This document shows positions 46,832 to 59,082 of a stretch of DNA of 64,000 nt, one piece after another. Numbering within the stretch: the stretch's first letter is position 1; every line of letters begins with the position of its first letter. Under the pieces are notes generated by a model, which searched no databases, was not told the origin of the DNA, and worked only from the letters and a program-made list of their open reading frames with translations. The position numbers and the translations under genes were made by a program. Origin of the DNA: Isoperla grammatica (Eukaryota > Arthropoda > Insecta > Plecoptera > Perlodidae). The stretch is from NCBI GenBank assembly GCA_945910005.1, contig OX246741.1:49063167-49127166 (forward strand). The letters are read 5' to 3'.

Positions 46832-47458
46832 ACAATGTTGGTCTACTGAACAATTATTGTCCTATAACAAAACATAAGAAACGTTGGATCATTTAAGGTC
46901 GGAATTGAATTGAAATACCATACACATTTACCGTAACTGTGAGTCTAATTGACGGACCTAATTGCAATCGTTCACACTTTTTCATATAAGGCACATCATT
47001 AGATCAAAGCTATTAATTCCAATGATTTAACACTCTACTCTCATACACTTATTTCTTTTTCGAGCGCGCCATTTCGACATCTAGTTTCCTGCATACTTTA
47101 CTTGTCAATTAGTAAGTGTTAATTAAACTTTGCGATTTATTTTATTGATATTCTCAGAATAGAAATAAACGTCTCAATCTGTTATTCATTGTCCTTGTCT
47201 TATCTAAGTGCAGCGCAATGTAGCGCACATCCACATTGGCTGTCAACCTTGTTATATCTCTCCATCTCATTTGCAAGATACACATTATTTAAAGACCTTG
47301 AAATTTTAACTTAACCCAGGTAGACTATATGTATTCACAATGCAGTTTTATATGTTTTAAAATACGATGGCCAGTTAACAACGACAAACTGTTATTGCCA
47401 TGGCCATTTTACCAGAAACTAAGACGATTTTTGAATAGAACATTATCTGAGCTTTTCC
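46832..47458. other. No gene seen
   Basis: AT-rich spacer, no features recognised. Confidence 0.45.
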
Positions 47459-47667
47459 TTACTTACCTACTTACTTACCTACTTACTTACTGACTTACTT
47501 TACTTACTTACTTTACTTACTTACTTACTTTCTTACTTACTTACGTACTTACTTACTTACTTACTTACTTACTAACTTACTTACTTACTTACTTTACTTA
47601 CTTACTTACTTACTTGCTTACTTACTTACTTACTTACTTTACTTACTTACTTTACTTATTTACTTAA

Positions 47668-47733
<66 letters not shown>

Positions 47734-47780
47734 CCTTCCTTACTTACTTACTTACTTACTTACATACTTACTTACTTACT
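47459..47780. repeat. (CTTA)n microsatellite, degenerate
   Basis: About 320 bp of CTTA with interruptions (CCTA, CTTTA, CTTCCTTC). Followed by AGATGCAATAGTTCAACATT, the same flank as the perfect tract at 43211-43367. Confidence 0.97.
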
Positions 47781-48819
47781 AGATGCAATAGTTCAACATT
47801 CAATTTGAATTTTGTATGCGTCCTGATGTTTCAGGCGCCAAACTGTATTACAAGCTAAGCTACCAATATATTTAAGGATTGAAGAAGTTTTTAGTTGAAA
47901 ATCCGTTTTACGCTGTCAAAGAATACCTAGCATATTAATTTAAATATTTTTATTGGATTATATTATCCTTGTTGGCTGATTATATGAACAAATTAAGTAC
48001 CAATAAATATATTATTGTTATATATCTTCATATAATACTGCTACAACTGGCATTGCCTTTTCCTTCTACCATCATTACCACATTTATCAAATGCAACGTT
48101 GATTTGCATACAAATACCTAGCTTGCGTTTTTACTTCAAGTTAAAAACACGACCAACAGATACAAAAAAATCTTCCAACAATTTAATTTTTTTCTTTGGA
48201 ATGTAAAAGATTGTCCGTACTATTCAAGTGTCTATTGTAGAACCTTTACGCGGAGACAAGCGTGACAAATGTATTTAAAGACCCGTGTAAGCTGCAGTCT
48301 CTGTGCTGCAGTTGTAATGCTCGGAACAAGTTGGAGAGAGAATAATAACTTCTTTGGACGGTTGCTTAACAGTGGCGTAATGCAAAATGGCGGTGCAAGT
48401 TGGATTTTGAGTACTTTAGCCCCATTGTTAACTCAGTGAGGAGTAGAGACTTGAAATTTATATTAATAGTATAGTGGGATGTTTAAAATCTATGGAGAGA
48501 AATGGTGGAGAGACCGGAAGAAGAAGAAGACATTGGAGTGGAGATATGAGAAGGACAAAATAAAGTAGGGGCAGATATAGAAGAAAGGGATAAAGCGTCA
48601 ACCATGGCTTAGGTCATTGGGTTTATATGCTTAGGTAGACCCGAGGCCCAAGAGAATGGTGGGAACTTCCCTCCCACTTCCCGACTTCATAGTTGGAAAC
48701 AGGGACATATGTTGATTGATTGATTTAAAGTAGGCTACTAGAGATTTACTTTTAGAACAAATTGGTCAATACTTGTGTTTCTGAATCGAAGAACTTGGAT
48801 ATACGATGGTATTGAACTC
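47781..48819. other. No gene seen
   Basis: About 1 kb of spacer. A purine-rich segment at 48500-48660 contains GAAGAAGAAG and GGAAGTTCCC-like words but no gene or repeat I can define. Confidence 0.45.
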
Positions 48820-48975
48820 TTTAAAGTCGTTTCACAACAGCCTTGTGGATGCTGACGTCATAGATGAGAGAGGCTTGGCCAAACAAATGTCAGTATTTTG
48901 AAAAGCATCCAGCTGACTGGCTCCGACTCATCCATCTTTGACGTCAGCATGTGGACACCATTTTAGTTATACTTT
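48820..48975. mobile_element. Diverged relative of the 1793-1944 MITE
   Basis: Shares AAAGTCG at the left end and an inner inverted pair GATGCTGACGTCA / TGACGTCAGCATG with similar spacing. Confidence 0.5.
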
Positions 48976-49002
48976 ATACATATTTGTATAAATAAAATAA
49001 AA

Positions 49003-49079
49003 TAAATTCATATTTAGAGTCTACCCACTCAGTAACAAGACTGTTTTTCATTGGGGCCTTGGGGGACTTTAATTTAAAG
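49003..49079 (-). mobile_element. tRNA-derived SINE 3' fragment
   Basis: Matches only the terminal part of the SINE (AGAGTCTACCCACTCAGTAA and GGGGGACTTTAATTTAAA on plus). Confidence 0.75.
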
Positions 49080-49652
49080 GTATCTGTATACCTTAAATCC
49101 CATATTGTGTAGCTGCATATGGGGGCGTGTATACCGTTTAGATTTTAGAAGCCATCTGAGTTGTGAAATCGTATGGTGCGGTAATCGAGTAATCGACATA
49201 TTACATATTATTTGTGGTTTCATTTGTTTGGGCTGATTTCAAAATAATGTTATTATTTTTAAATATTAGAAGGTATTTGAGATCTGTCACATCTTTGAAA
49301 CTATTGCTTATGTAGGTGCGAATTATTTTTAACTAATTACACTCTTGGTGGCGGGGGGGGGGGGGGGGGGTGAAGGTCGTACGGATGAAAGATATGATAC
49401 GACGATATGTAAGTTATCATACAAAATAAATTCTGATAAAAATACATTCTGTATAGATTAGTTTTGGATGGAGTTCTAAAACTTAGAGCAGTGTCAACAG
49501 CCTTTTGACTTGAACAGTAATGTTCGCGGTTTAGGAGAGGTATTTATTTGAACATCTATAGCGTTTGGCGTCATTGGAAGGGCCCGTGTGCATCACATAC
49601 ATGATACATGCATTGCAGCACAGCTCAGTCAACGCAAATACCTTACTACATT
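49080..49652. other. No gene seen; poly-G at 49346-49370
   Basis: AT-rich spacer holding a run of about 24 G residues. Nothing else recognised. Confidence 0.45.
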
Positions 49653-49807
49653 CGTCTTACAATAACTTCGGTAATGCTTTCGTCATCAATCAATGACGTG
49701 TTTACGTTCTCGGCCAACCCAAGCAGGTATTTGAGTTAGCCACGGCCGCTGGTTGGTTGCCGCTCAACCACCCGTGACGGAAGCATTACCGAAGACGTTG
49801 TACGATG
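49653..49807. mobile_element. MITE with ACTTCGGTAATGCTT inverted arms
   Basis: The left arm ACTTCGGTAATGCTTTCGTCA (first 20 shown matched) and right arm TGACGGAAGCATTACCGAAG are inverted. Weaker pairing extends outwards (CGTCTTACAA / TTGTACGATG). Confidence 0.8.
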
Positions 49808-51364
49808 ACTATGGAATCAGCGTACGCCGAAACCTGAGCTCGGTGTTATAAATATTTATAACTAAACAGTTTCAACTGAAGAACATTACAGGGAGTCCTG
49901 CTGGGTTAACAATCTTGACAATAACAGGTGGACGATGAAGCCAGAATTTTAACAAGGTCCCTTGAGTTGCTACTAAGAAACATCAATGCTTCACGCTTAG
50001 GAACTCAATAACCCTATAATCACGAGTAAAGCAGTTGTTTCCAAGTCTTTAGCATACGTGAATGAATCGACAATATGACTTAATTGATAATGTTCCGTCA
50101 TTTTTCAAAACACCCTAATGAGTAAGCCAACAAAACAAGGTATGCATTCACATCCGAACGGTTTGAATGTTAAAAATATAGTTTTCGTTTTGTTCTGTGT
50201 AATGTGTGGTATTTTGTTAGGAATGTAGCCTAGTCACTGCTCGGTAATTCTTTCGGAATTATTCGGTTGTTCAACCGAACCAATGGTTGGATCTCTTCAG
50301 AGATGTATGCGCGAGTGTAGACAGTATTATGGGTCTGTTATGTCACTATGCGTTGAGTAGCCACAGGTGGTAATTCAGGCAACCAATACTTGTCCCTAAA
50401 CCACTTTACAGATGCTTTCGTTCGGTATAGACGAGTGAATCGTAGTAGCCAACCAGCGAGCGCTAGTTTCATATATCGATCGCGGATAAGTCACGCGAAC
50501 ACATGAGTAAGAAACAGTGGAGTGCCAGTAGGGCTGGCCGTCAGACGAGAACATGAACATGACTCATGAGTGGGTTCTAAAAACGTCTATTATTTTCTTC
50601 AATGTGTAGGAATGATTGTTATTTTCAATAACGAATAGTAATAGTTTAAGACTTTAAGAACATATTTTATATAAACTACTTTTCTAGTGGAGTGGGGCAG
50701 GAGAAGTTACAGAATGTTTCATTTTATTTTACGGAACCAAAAGTTTATTTTGTAGGCCTATGTTCTATTTTCTACACGAGTGTCAAGATAATACCTTTGT
50801 TGAGTTGCGGTTGCTGGGGGAGGGGGGGGGGGGGGGGGGTTGCGGGGGGGAGAGTCATTTAACATATCCAAACGTACGCAACTGCTTTTAGCTACAGTAC
50901 TAATCATATACTGTAAAAACAGTGAAAACGACATCAAAAAAGTAAATCTTGACCAAATTCACAGCAAATTCGCTATAGTAGATTCTAACTGCTAACAATT
51001 TTCTAGGGATCTAGTAGTGAAAAGGTAGATAAGGAATGAAGCAAAGAAAGGAGATAATAAGGAAATACTTTAGCAGGACTATAAGATTGTATCCAACCCC
51101 CCCCCCCCCCCTCCCCCCTAACGAATTTAAAATGCCGGATAGCGTTCAAGATGCCATTCAATACAGTTATTCGTGATTGGTCGTTCTCAACGCCAGCTGC
51201 TGCCAAAATATTGCCGGCATGCGTCGGCATCCGTTAAGACTATTATGTGAGATAGCACGTGCCGATGCCGGAGTCGAGTTCTACTGCCAGGTGGTTTTCA
51301 AAGATCGATATACGCGACCTTCAGATCAGCTGATAAAGTAGTTCAGCGCGCCTGATGCACTCAT
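49808..51364. other. No protein gene seen; G- and C-homopolymers
   Basis: Spacer with poly-G at 50818-50847 and poly-C at 51099-51119. No repeat family or coding signal recognised. Confidence 0.45.
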
Positions 51365-51436
51365 AGCAGAGTGGCGCAGTGGAAGCGTGCTGGGCCCATA
51401 ACCCAGAGGTCCGTGGATCGAAACCATGCTCTGCTA
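51365..51436 (+). tRNA. Initiator tRNA-Met (CAT)
   Basis: A 72-nt cloverleaf. The acceptor AGCAGAG pairs perfectly with CTCTGCT, followed by A73. The anticodon arm CTGGG-CCCATAA-CCCAG carries CAT and the three G-C pairs characteristic of initiator tRNA. The B box reads GTGGATCGAAACCAT, with the ATCGAAA T-loop of eukaryotic initiators in place of TTC. No intron. A run of six T at 51439-51444 is a good Pol III terminator. It appears functional and delivers methionine at translation start. Confidence 0.96.
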
Positions 51437-51438
51437 AC

Positions 51439-51444
51439 TTTTTT
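51439..51444 (+). terminator. Pol III terminator of tRNA-iMet
   Basis: Six consecutive T, two bases after the tRNA discriminator base. Confidence 0.85.
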
Positions 51445-51654
51445 ACAACTTGAAAAATATGTACACGGGTTTGTTGTAGATTGGGCTTTTAATCGTGTAC
51501 TGTTTTTTCCTCTGTGTTAATCTTTTCGAATTTAAGCAATTGTCCTTGTAAAATCTAAATCTGAAATATGTTAAGTTTGAAAAATACTATTAATTATTTA
51601 CACCCAATACAAAGAAACTACTGAGAAAAGAGATGATTGCATCATATTTAAGAT

Positions 51655-51790
51655 GATGATGATATTTGGGGATTACGTCTCATTGGCTAAGTGAGACGAT
51701 GGTTGGGTGAAATAAGAAGATGAAATAGGGGGCTGTTTGGAGGAAAGGGGCAAGTAGGAGAGCGGGGTGGATAGGAGAAGGGGGAAGAAA
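51655..51790 (-). mobile_element. Dispersed repeat family A, tail copy
   Basis: GATGAAATAGGGGGCTGTTTG and GAGGAAAGGGGCAAGTAGGA (plus) match 1130-1175. The terminal segment GAGACGTAATCCCCAAATAT on minus is the family tail. Confidence 0.75.
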
Positions 51791-52269
51791 TCATATTTAT
51801 GTGAACGACCTCCAATAATATAGTACACTCTAAAACCGGTAGCCATATTTGATATTAATTGCAATTCGGCACATCCTTTTATTACAATAAAATTTGAAGT
51901 AGCATGGCACTACTAAATAGCAACATAGAATATTAGAAAGTAAATGCCAAACACGCCTTAATTTTCTTTAATTTTAGTCTCATTTTGCATAAACGGAAAC
52001 ATAAAAACTACTGACAGGCGGTCAAACAGTCCATCGCTTGAACAGTGCCATCGCCTAGCTATTGTATTATATGTAGTATTATTGTATTGAAGTTGTTGTA
52101 TTCGGTGCTTATTGTGCTTATTGTCCTAACTCATTCACTGGTTTTCAGTAGGCTCGATTTTTAGTTTCTAGCCAAACTGTTAACTTCTTTGCGATTGACA
52201 ATAAAACAATACTTGGCTACCATAATTAGTTCTGTTAAACAATAACATTGTTAATTTTAATGTTATTGT
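51791..52269. other. No gene seen
   Basis: AT-rich spacer. Confidence 0.45.
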
Positions 52270-52352
52270 AGGAAGCCGTCATAGCAACGAAGCACACAAT
52301 TAAGAAAATATCCCCAACTGAAAATCAGTTCTAGTAAACGAATGAGTAGACA
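52270..52352 (+). mobile_element. tRNA-derived SINE fragment, internally deleted
   Basis: Joins the GCCGTCATAGCAACGAAGCA segment of the SINE body to its CTGAAAATCAGTT segment, with the middle missing. Confidence 0.6.
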
Positions 52353-52984
52353 ATAAAGTCAAATTTATTGTAGACAGACACAAAGAACAACTTTTCTCCC
52401 GTTCCTTCAAAGAAATTCCAATATTCCCAGTTTTAGCTTGCATATATCTCTTTGCTTTCCTAGGAAACAGAACCTACACATCTAGTCATAACAATTCCAG
52501 TGTAACCAGCCATAACGCTCCTCTGAGGCGACTGTTTGAGTTGGTTCTGATTCAATCATAAAGTACACAACAAACATTATTCACCTTCTTTTTTCTGTTC
52601 AACTGTGAAGTTTATCACGTTTGTTTGCATATGGCGGGTCGCAGTTTGGTCTGACAACACAGCCATTTAAATTCAAAAAAATATTTTAAAACAAAGGTGG
52701 CATTTTAATTACGCAGCAAAGGTAAACGCAAACACACACATACCACTTTTCTACCAAAAATAATTCTATATTATCCTATCAACTCATTATTATGATGCAA
52801 AAAAATTATCAAACCATTCGCTTGATGAGATTGACCAACGTGCTTGATGCAGCAAATGTACCTTTTCCAAAACAATTCTCAATAAAAAACGTTTATTTGT
52901 TTAGGAGTGAGTAAATCTTCTTATCCCAGACAATTAAACTTAGGGGTCAGCACAATGTGTTCATTACTTATTTATTTACTATTA
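52353..52984. other. No gene seen
   Basis: AT-rich spacer. Confidence 0.45.
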
Positions 52985-53232
52985 TTATTGGTGGTGTTTA
53001 ACGACGTACTCGACAGCTAAGGTCATATGACGTCTTCCAAATCATATCCATCTATATCGCGGGAGTCGTCATAAGGGTAGTCCAGCAAGGGAGGCCAGGG
53101 CCAAGTGGGAGGAAGAACCTTAAGTGGGACAGTGGAGGGGAGGGGGGGGGGGGGTAGGGGGGTCTCCTTTCGTCACCTCTTACGACTAGCAGAGTCACTC
53201 TGGGCCTATTCTACCCCGGGCCGAGACGGGTT
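52985..53232. repeat. Dispersed repeat family F, copy 1
   Basis: Contains GGTGGTGTTTAACGACGTAC, GGGAGTCGTCATAAGGGTAG, GGCCAAGTGGGAGG and CGACTAGCAGAGTCACTCTGG. The last three recur reversed at 57183-57360. A poly-G run lies at 53137-53160. Confidence 0.75.
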
Positions 53233-54190
53233 ATTTAGTTATTAACTATAGATCAGAGTTTTCGATCCAGTATATTTTAACTCATCATATAATTGGCCAT
53301 CAACGAAGGGTGGATATTTTTTACCATTCGTCTTCCTATTCTGCGCACCTCCCGAAAATCAGTGTCTCTTTAATTAAGAAACTTTCATCATGTTTTTAAA
53401 TAAATTACTTGTCCTTCCCTCGATGGGCTTAGTTACGTGCATGGGTTGCTGTGATGCAGCTGGGGTCAGGTGCTCAACTATACAGGGTATAGTTAGTCTT
53501 ACACAAGTCTGCTCGTACACGACATAATTTATGGTGCACTATAAGTTTAACTTTTTATAACATACAAACCCTTCGTTTCTATTGAATAAATCAATGTGAA
53601 TGTGACATTTTATATTATTTACGTGGCAGTTTATAAGCTGTCCTATAATAGCATTTAGTAATCAACGTTTTAATGCCAGTGACAGTACATTACGATACGT
53701 CGCATCCACTATCAATTCATTATACGTTTACTGTGGATTGTAAATTAAAATTAATCATTGTAAAGGTTACGTGATCATTACGTGTTGCTAATGCAAATTG
53801 TGACGGCAGTATTCAACATTCTCAGTAGTAAAACAGATAATTAAATATGTCTTTCGCGTTAAGCCGCGTTGATTTTTAAAAATTATGTCAATAAAATGCT
53901 TACTTTTCACTACACCCATCTCCGGAGGTAGTTCTTGAGGACTGTTTTGTTTCCTCTTATCTACAGTTATTCGAATAAAAGTAACTATCAAGTCTTGAAA
54001 CAAAATGTAGAAAGAGTATTGACGTTATCGGAAGTAACGAGGTCTAAACACGTCTTTTTCATGAAAAAGCTAGTCGAAATCAAAACGCTTATTTTTCAAC
54101 ATCCCTTTTTACCCACGGAAAGAAACCCCTTCGGTTTGGTACTTGTATGGATGATGAATACAATGATTACAAACAACTAACATCACTGAC
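53233..54190. other. No gene supported
   Basis: AT-rich spacer. The overlapping frames at 53788-54003 and 53935-54180 show no domain. Confidence 0.4.
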
Positions 54191-54198
54191 CCCCTGTG

Positions 54199-54645
54199 CA
54201 GTGATGATTTCAGACATTTTTCCTAGGGGGGGCTGATAAAAATCTGGGGTGGTGCCAAATTAGTAACTCATTTTATGGCTTTTTGTTTTTGACGCCGTGC
54301 AAAAGGCAGGGGTGGAGGGGGTTACGGTCTCTGTTGATGCCATTCTTTCAGTTTTCGAATATGAGGTGATTCCTATTTGCCATCCTTACCTTTACCTAAC
54401 ATCGTTTAAAAATAAAATAAAATGTTGCAACATTTATGTAGATGAGTTTTTCGTGGAAATCGATTTATTTCCTAGTCCTGTATGAGGTGGAAAAATATAC
54501 CTCATTTTCTTGTATTTTGCATTTTTTTTGTGCAAATTTACATTACTTCATGTGATTTTTCAATCTGCTAGGGGGGGCATTTACAACTGCCAGGGGGGGC
54601 TCCGCCCCCCCCCCCCCCCCCGGGATATGCCTGAAATCATCACTG
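54199..54645. mobile_element. Non-autonomous hAT-type element with 8-bp target duplication
   Basis: 447 bp. Ends CAGTGATGATTTCAGACAT and ATGCCTGAAATCATCACTG. Identical octamers CCCCTGTG at 54191-54198 and 54646-54653. The interior includes repeated AGGGGGGGC segments and a poly-C run at 54604-54621. No transposase. Confidence 0.92.
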
Positions 54646-54653
54646 CCCCTGTG

Positions 54654-55292
54654 AGTGTACTACTCGCAGGTAGGGGGTCTACTACAATACAGTCTTTATT
54701 ATGATGTTACAGCGAAAGAAAGTAGGAACTTTTAGACAGAGTCGCATTTCATGAAAAATAGCAGTAGCAACAATAATTAATAATAATGTTTAGTTGGAAA
54801 ACTTACAACCCTTGTCCGTCTTCAGGTGACTAACTAGACATTGCGGTATTTGGAGTAGTTGGGGAAGGAATGTGCGCGGGCTGATACTATGACTCAATTC
54901 CAGCATTCACATTGTGACTGAGGGAACCTTCAGCCGGAATAATACCGCTTCCGCTGAGCTGCCTGATTGCAAGGCGCAAGGATTCTGTGGTCAAACCTTT
55001 GATTCGATGTAATCTTGTGGATATCAAAATGTGGTTTGAGTTGATACTGGTACTGATATTCTAACTTAGATACCCCTAATAAATTCAACATTTTCTCTGT
55101 AAGTAGATATATTTTTGTTGTAAATTCAATTTGGGTACAATGGTATTTATAAAGAAGGGTTACCATCTACATATTCTGAATGGTATGACTTGATTAGGTT
55201 TAGTTAGGGTTGGACGATTATTTAAATAATATGGATATGGTCTACTACTCCTGTCGAATGATTGTTATTTGCCTGTCCATTCATAGCAACTG

Positions 55293-55333
<41 letters not shown>

Positions 55334-55342
55334 TCTATTAAG
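54654..55342. other. No gene seen; (AAT)n at 55298-55332
   Basis: AT-rich spacer ending in an AAT microsatellite directly before the SINE copy at 55343. Confidence 0.5.
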
Positions 55343-55660
55343 GATTCATTTCCATCACTTTCTGTCTTAGGAATAAGTAAACGGTGACTTTGGACCGTCC
55401 TTGCAACGAAGCACTCAATAAATTCAAAGTTTTTCTGAATCGGCCTTGTTGATTCTGGCATTTGTCCGCAAGTGTTCGCACTGTCCAATCACTGATTCAT
55501 ATGTTTCGTATTTGAAATATCAATCTTTGATAGGTTATCGCTCACTCATCGATGGTGTTCGGAGCCTGCAGGGTTGGTTCAGTCGCTTTAAATTAAAGTC
55601 CCCCACTGAAAATCAGTTTCGTTACTGAGTGGGTATGGACTCTAATGTGAATTTATTTAT
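55343..55660 (+). mobile_element. tRNA-derived SINE, body and 3' end
   Basis: Plus-strand copy of the SINE at 18578-18982, lacking the tRNA-like head. It shares TTGTTGATTCTGGCATTTGT and the terminal GACTCTAATGTGAATTTATT. Preceded by an (AAT)n tract. Confidence 0.85.
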
Positions 55661-56224
55661 TTGTTTAATCCTTATCAGGTACATATATATCGACAGAGTC
55701 CGTAGTGTCAATTCTTTATTCACTCAAACTATCACTAAGTGAAAATAATATGTCACTACATAAAAAGTATTGTTTGTTGTGCACCCACTCACTTCCAGGA
55801 ATTGACATTCGTTGGGGAAAGTTGCAGAAATGCAATTGTCCGTCGCTCCTTAGGATACTCCTACGTAAATATCACCACGAACCCTCCACGAGTGAAAATC
55901 ATTCGTTATTTACGACCTACCCTACCCACTCAAAACTCCCGATGATCTTTTCCAATGATTAATGATTCCGTTTATCAAAATTAACTTATTTTATTGAGAA
56001 AGATGTGTTTTTCAACAACATAAATCTTCAATTGAAAAACCGAAATATTTATTGGAATATAGAAACAAATAAAAAAAGAAACAACACTTATTCCCTAGAG
56101 GATGAGATAGTTTGGTTTATTTATGACAACATTTAGAAAACTATTTGCATTACTGTTACATTTAGGGATGCACGCAGGATGTTAACATAAATATGGGAAA
56201 CCCTGCCTAACTAGTAAGGAGAGG
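55661..56224. other. No gene seen
   Basis: AT-rich spacer with two overlapping frames of 68-85 codons (55705-55962) without recognisable domains. Confidence 0.4.
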
Positions 56225-56480
56225 CAAGCAAAATGTATAACTAATTTCGTTAGAGTAGGATCTAATTCCAAAGGTTGCCGGTTCGTACCCTCTACCCGCA
56301 ATCCTAGTCGAAAGTTTTTCCTAGGTTCTCCGCAGTCAGTCACAAGGTGAATGCTGGGATTGAGTCATACTAACATCCCTCAGAAATTCTTCCCTCTAAC
56401 TATTCCTATTACCACAATACTTATAGCATTGAGTTTGTTCTTATAGTAAGTCACCTGAAGAGGAACATGAAAATGTGTCT
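56225..56480 (+). mobile_element. tRNA-derived SINE, second family
   Basis: A degenerate A box (TAATTTCGTTAGAGTAGG) and B box (GCCGGTTCGTACCCT) are followed by AATGCTGGGATTGAGTCATA and CTAACATCCCTC and, near the end, GTCACCTGAAGAGGAAC. The last two are shared with 60773-60900. Confidence 0.65.
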
Positions 56481-57182
56481 GGGCAGATTTCCTAAACAAA
56501 ATTGTTAATATTATTACAGTGAAATTTCGTTCTTTTTTAATTGAAACAGTGGAAAATTTTACATAACATTTTATATCGTCAAAAAACACATTCAAAAATG
56601 TTTATATCACTGTCAATATACTTCAGATAGGTCCTTGTATTCCTAGGTCACCGCCAGACTTGACCTTAGTTCATCTACTTGATATGGACGCTAAAACAAA
56701 ACCCTGCACATAATAAAAGAGAGTGTTCACCCACTCGTAGATTGCCAGCCCAGGTTCAGATCCCGTTGGGCCAAACGCCCTCAACTTCTGTGTAAGGATA
56801 TTGCGGGGGACGTCCATACCGTTGCCTTCAATAGTTTCACTCTCTCAAAACATGCTCGCTCGCAATACTTCATCCCAGCTCGAATAACGCTCGGAACCAG
56901 TTTCAAAGGTCTCTGAACATCTGTGAAGGCTGAAGATGTTTCGCTGCAACGCGACGCGTGGGTTAAGTTGCGCAGACTGAGGTTACTGCGCCCTTTTAAA
57001 TGATTACTATGTGAGTGACGTCATTGGGCCGAGCGTGGACGTAGGGTGAGGGGAATACGAGGAGTTGCGATTTTAAACGCATTCCGATTTACACCTTGTT
57101 GGATGGGTTAAGGGAAAATTCTACTATCGGGTTCAAAAAGGTGTCTCTAACTAGATTTTATAGACTGTCAATTAATTAAAGA
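56481..57182. other. No gene seen
   Basis: Spacer with no recognised features. Confidence 0.45.
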
Positions 57183-57475
57183 ATAGTCCCGTCCGGGCTC
57201 GAGATAGAATATGCCCAGGGTGACTCTGCTAGTCGTAGGAGACGACGAAAGGAGACCTTGTCCTTTCCCCCCATTGTCCCACTGAGGATTTAGCCTCCCA
57301 CTTGGCCCTGCCCTCCCTTCCTGGACTCCCCTTATGACGACTCTCGCGATGTTCAATGGATCTGATTCGGATATGTGGCGTGTTTTTTCATCTTTCTATT
57401 TCACCCACTCTACGTGTCGATTAGCCAAAGGTGCAAAAATATGGTACGTAAAACCTAAATATCATCATCAATGAA
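57183..57475. repeat. Family F copy 2 joined to a family A tail
   Basis: 57183-57360 is family F in reverse (GTGACTCTGCTAGTCGTAGG, CCTCCCACTTGGCCCTGCCC). 57383-57475 is the family A tail (TTTCACCCACTC, CGATTAGCC, AAAACCTAAATATCATCATC). The junction suggests these may be the two parts of one longer element. Confidence 0.7.
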
Positions 57476-57638
57476 AGAATAGTGATGAATTGTTCAATTT
57501 ACCTTTCAAAGATTAGATTAGATGCATTCTGGTGGAAACTTCAAAGTCAACACTATATTGGAATGTTATTAAAGACACCCCCATTAGACTAGATCTCATA
57601 GCAAAGGGAAATCGATATGAATTTTAACAACTGACAAT

Positions 57639-58064
57639 AGGCAACACGCGTACGATTTTTTTTGTTAAACCAAACACTTAGTTTAATAGTATCAGATACA
57701 AAAAGTATATTAATGCAAGTCCTAAGTAAAAAATAAATTTTTAAATGGGTTTAATGTGGTCGCATTTATTGAAGTTTAAACTCGGGGATCTGAAACGCGT
57801 ACAGGTGGCTGTGACGCAATGATTCTGTAGATGTGGCGTAACAGACCAATCGCTGAGGCGGTGAGCGTACAAAGAACAAAACCATGACGTCAAATCCACT
57901 CTACATGGCGGCGGCTCGTTTTTCGCGCCCTTTTATTTATCGTTACTAAACCAATTATTTTGAGGCAAAGACTGATCCGTTTTTCAAAATTCAAAGACAC
58001 AAAATAATAAAATGAGAGACAAGGTATTTAAAAATCGATTAAAATTTTCATACACGTGTTCCCT
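57639..58064. mobile_element. 426-bp transposon (family E), second copy
   Basis: The reverse complement of 42743-43168 with few differences. Ends AGGCAACACGCGTACG and ACACGTGTTCCCT, bordered by AT on both sides (57637-57638, 58065-58066). Shares ACTCGGGGATCTGAAACGCG and CAATCGCTGAGGCGGTGAGC. Confidence 0.9.
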
Positions 58065-58066
58065 AT

Positions 58067-58411
58067 TGTAGGCTGCTACGATCTCAAACAGTACGAGACA
58101 CATACTGTGTCTAGCTAATTTCGGTGGCTACATTTTTTTATTTGTGTTTCTTGGAATTGATATTTAATAGTTCGTAGGGTGACTAGGGTCCCAATTCAAA
58201 GCTCTGTTTGATTACTATGGTTTCAACAAACATTACATTTGTAATGTATATTTATTTATTAAATATTCCTATTCGTATTTAGTATTTATAATACTGAATA
58301 GAGTTTGGCAAAAAAGAGTACAGCTCTAAACACAAGGAGTGACCTATTCATGGTAGTTGCCATATTTCTTCGAGCGAATCTTCGATTACGCTAATTGCAG
58401 TTTCAAAGTTT
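58067..58411. other. No gene seen
   Basis: AT-rich spacer between the family E transposon and a 5S-type SINE copy. Confidence 0.45.
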
Positions 58412-58665
58412 TGGAGGGTTCGATAGCTTGTGTAACAGCTTCGTTCTCCTCGTCAGCTGCTCGGTAGTCCAGGTTAGAGGAGGAACCTATATGACTGGTA
58501 CAAAGTTACACCGTCCTTTCGGATGGGACGTAAACTTGATGGTCCCTTTGGTACTTTTCGACAGAAGTAGGCTACGTGCCGGTACCAGGCTTCCCCTCTT
58601 CCCTTCCTCATCATCATTCATGAATCATCAGGCTAAAGAGGGCATTGTGCCCCACACTGGCCTAT
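58412..58665 (+). mobile_element. 5S-derived SINE family, 5'-truncated copy
   Basis: Begins TTGGAGGGTTCGATAGCTTG and covers the same body as 41088-41360, without the 5S-like head. Confidence 0.85.
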
Positions 58666-59082
58666 CAACTTTAAGTGTGAATTCTACGGGACTCTTGCAG
58701 TGCATACGAGTTATTCTTTGCAAAGACATTGGTAATTGTTTCGAAGATATATTCCACAGAGCTCGATAGTTTAAAGAGCGCGAAGTCTGTTTTTAGCAGT
58801 GACATCAGCTTATTCTTCTTTGGCCTCGCCCTCAACACAGCGCGAGGTTTGTTGTCGGAGTCGAACGAGGAAAACAAACAGACGCTCAACGTTTGTGCTA
58901 ACGAAAAAGAAAACACACGAGTACATTTGCAATGTAAATAACGGCCACTTGTGTAATGTGCCATCTTGAAATTTCAGCGTCTGGTTCTTTGTTGACTTGA
59001 GTAATTAGTCGTAAAATAAATCATACCGTTCATTTCTCTAAGTTCATAGAATCACACAACGCACTAAAATTAACGTGGGGTC
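58666..59082. other. No gene seen
   Basis: Spacer with frames of 70-97 codons on both strands, none recognisable. Confidence 0.4.
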
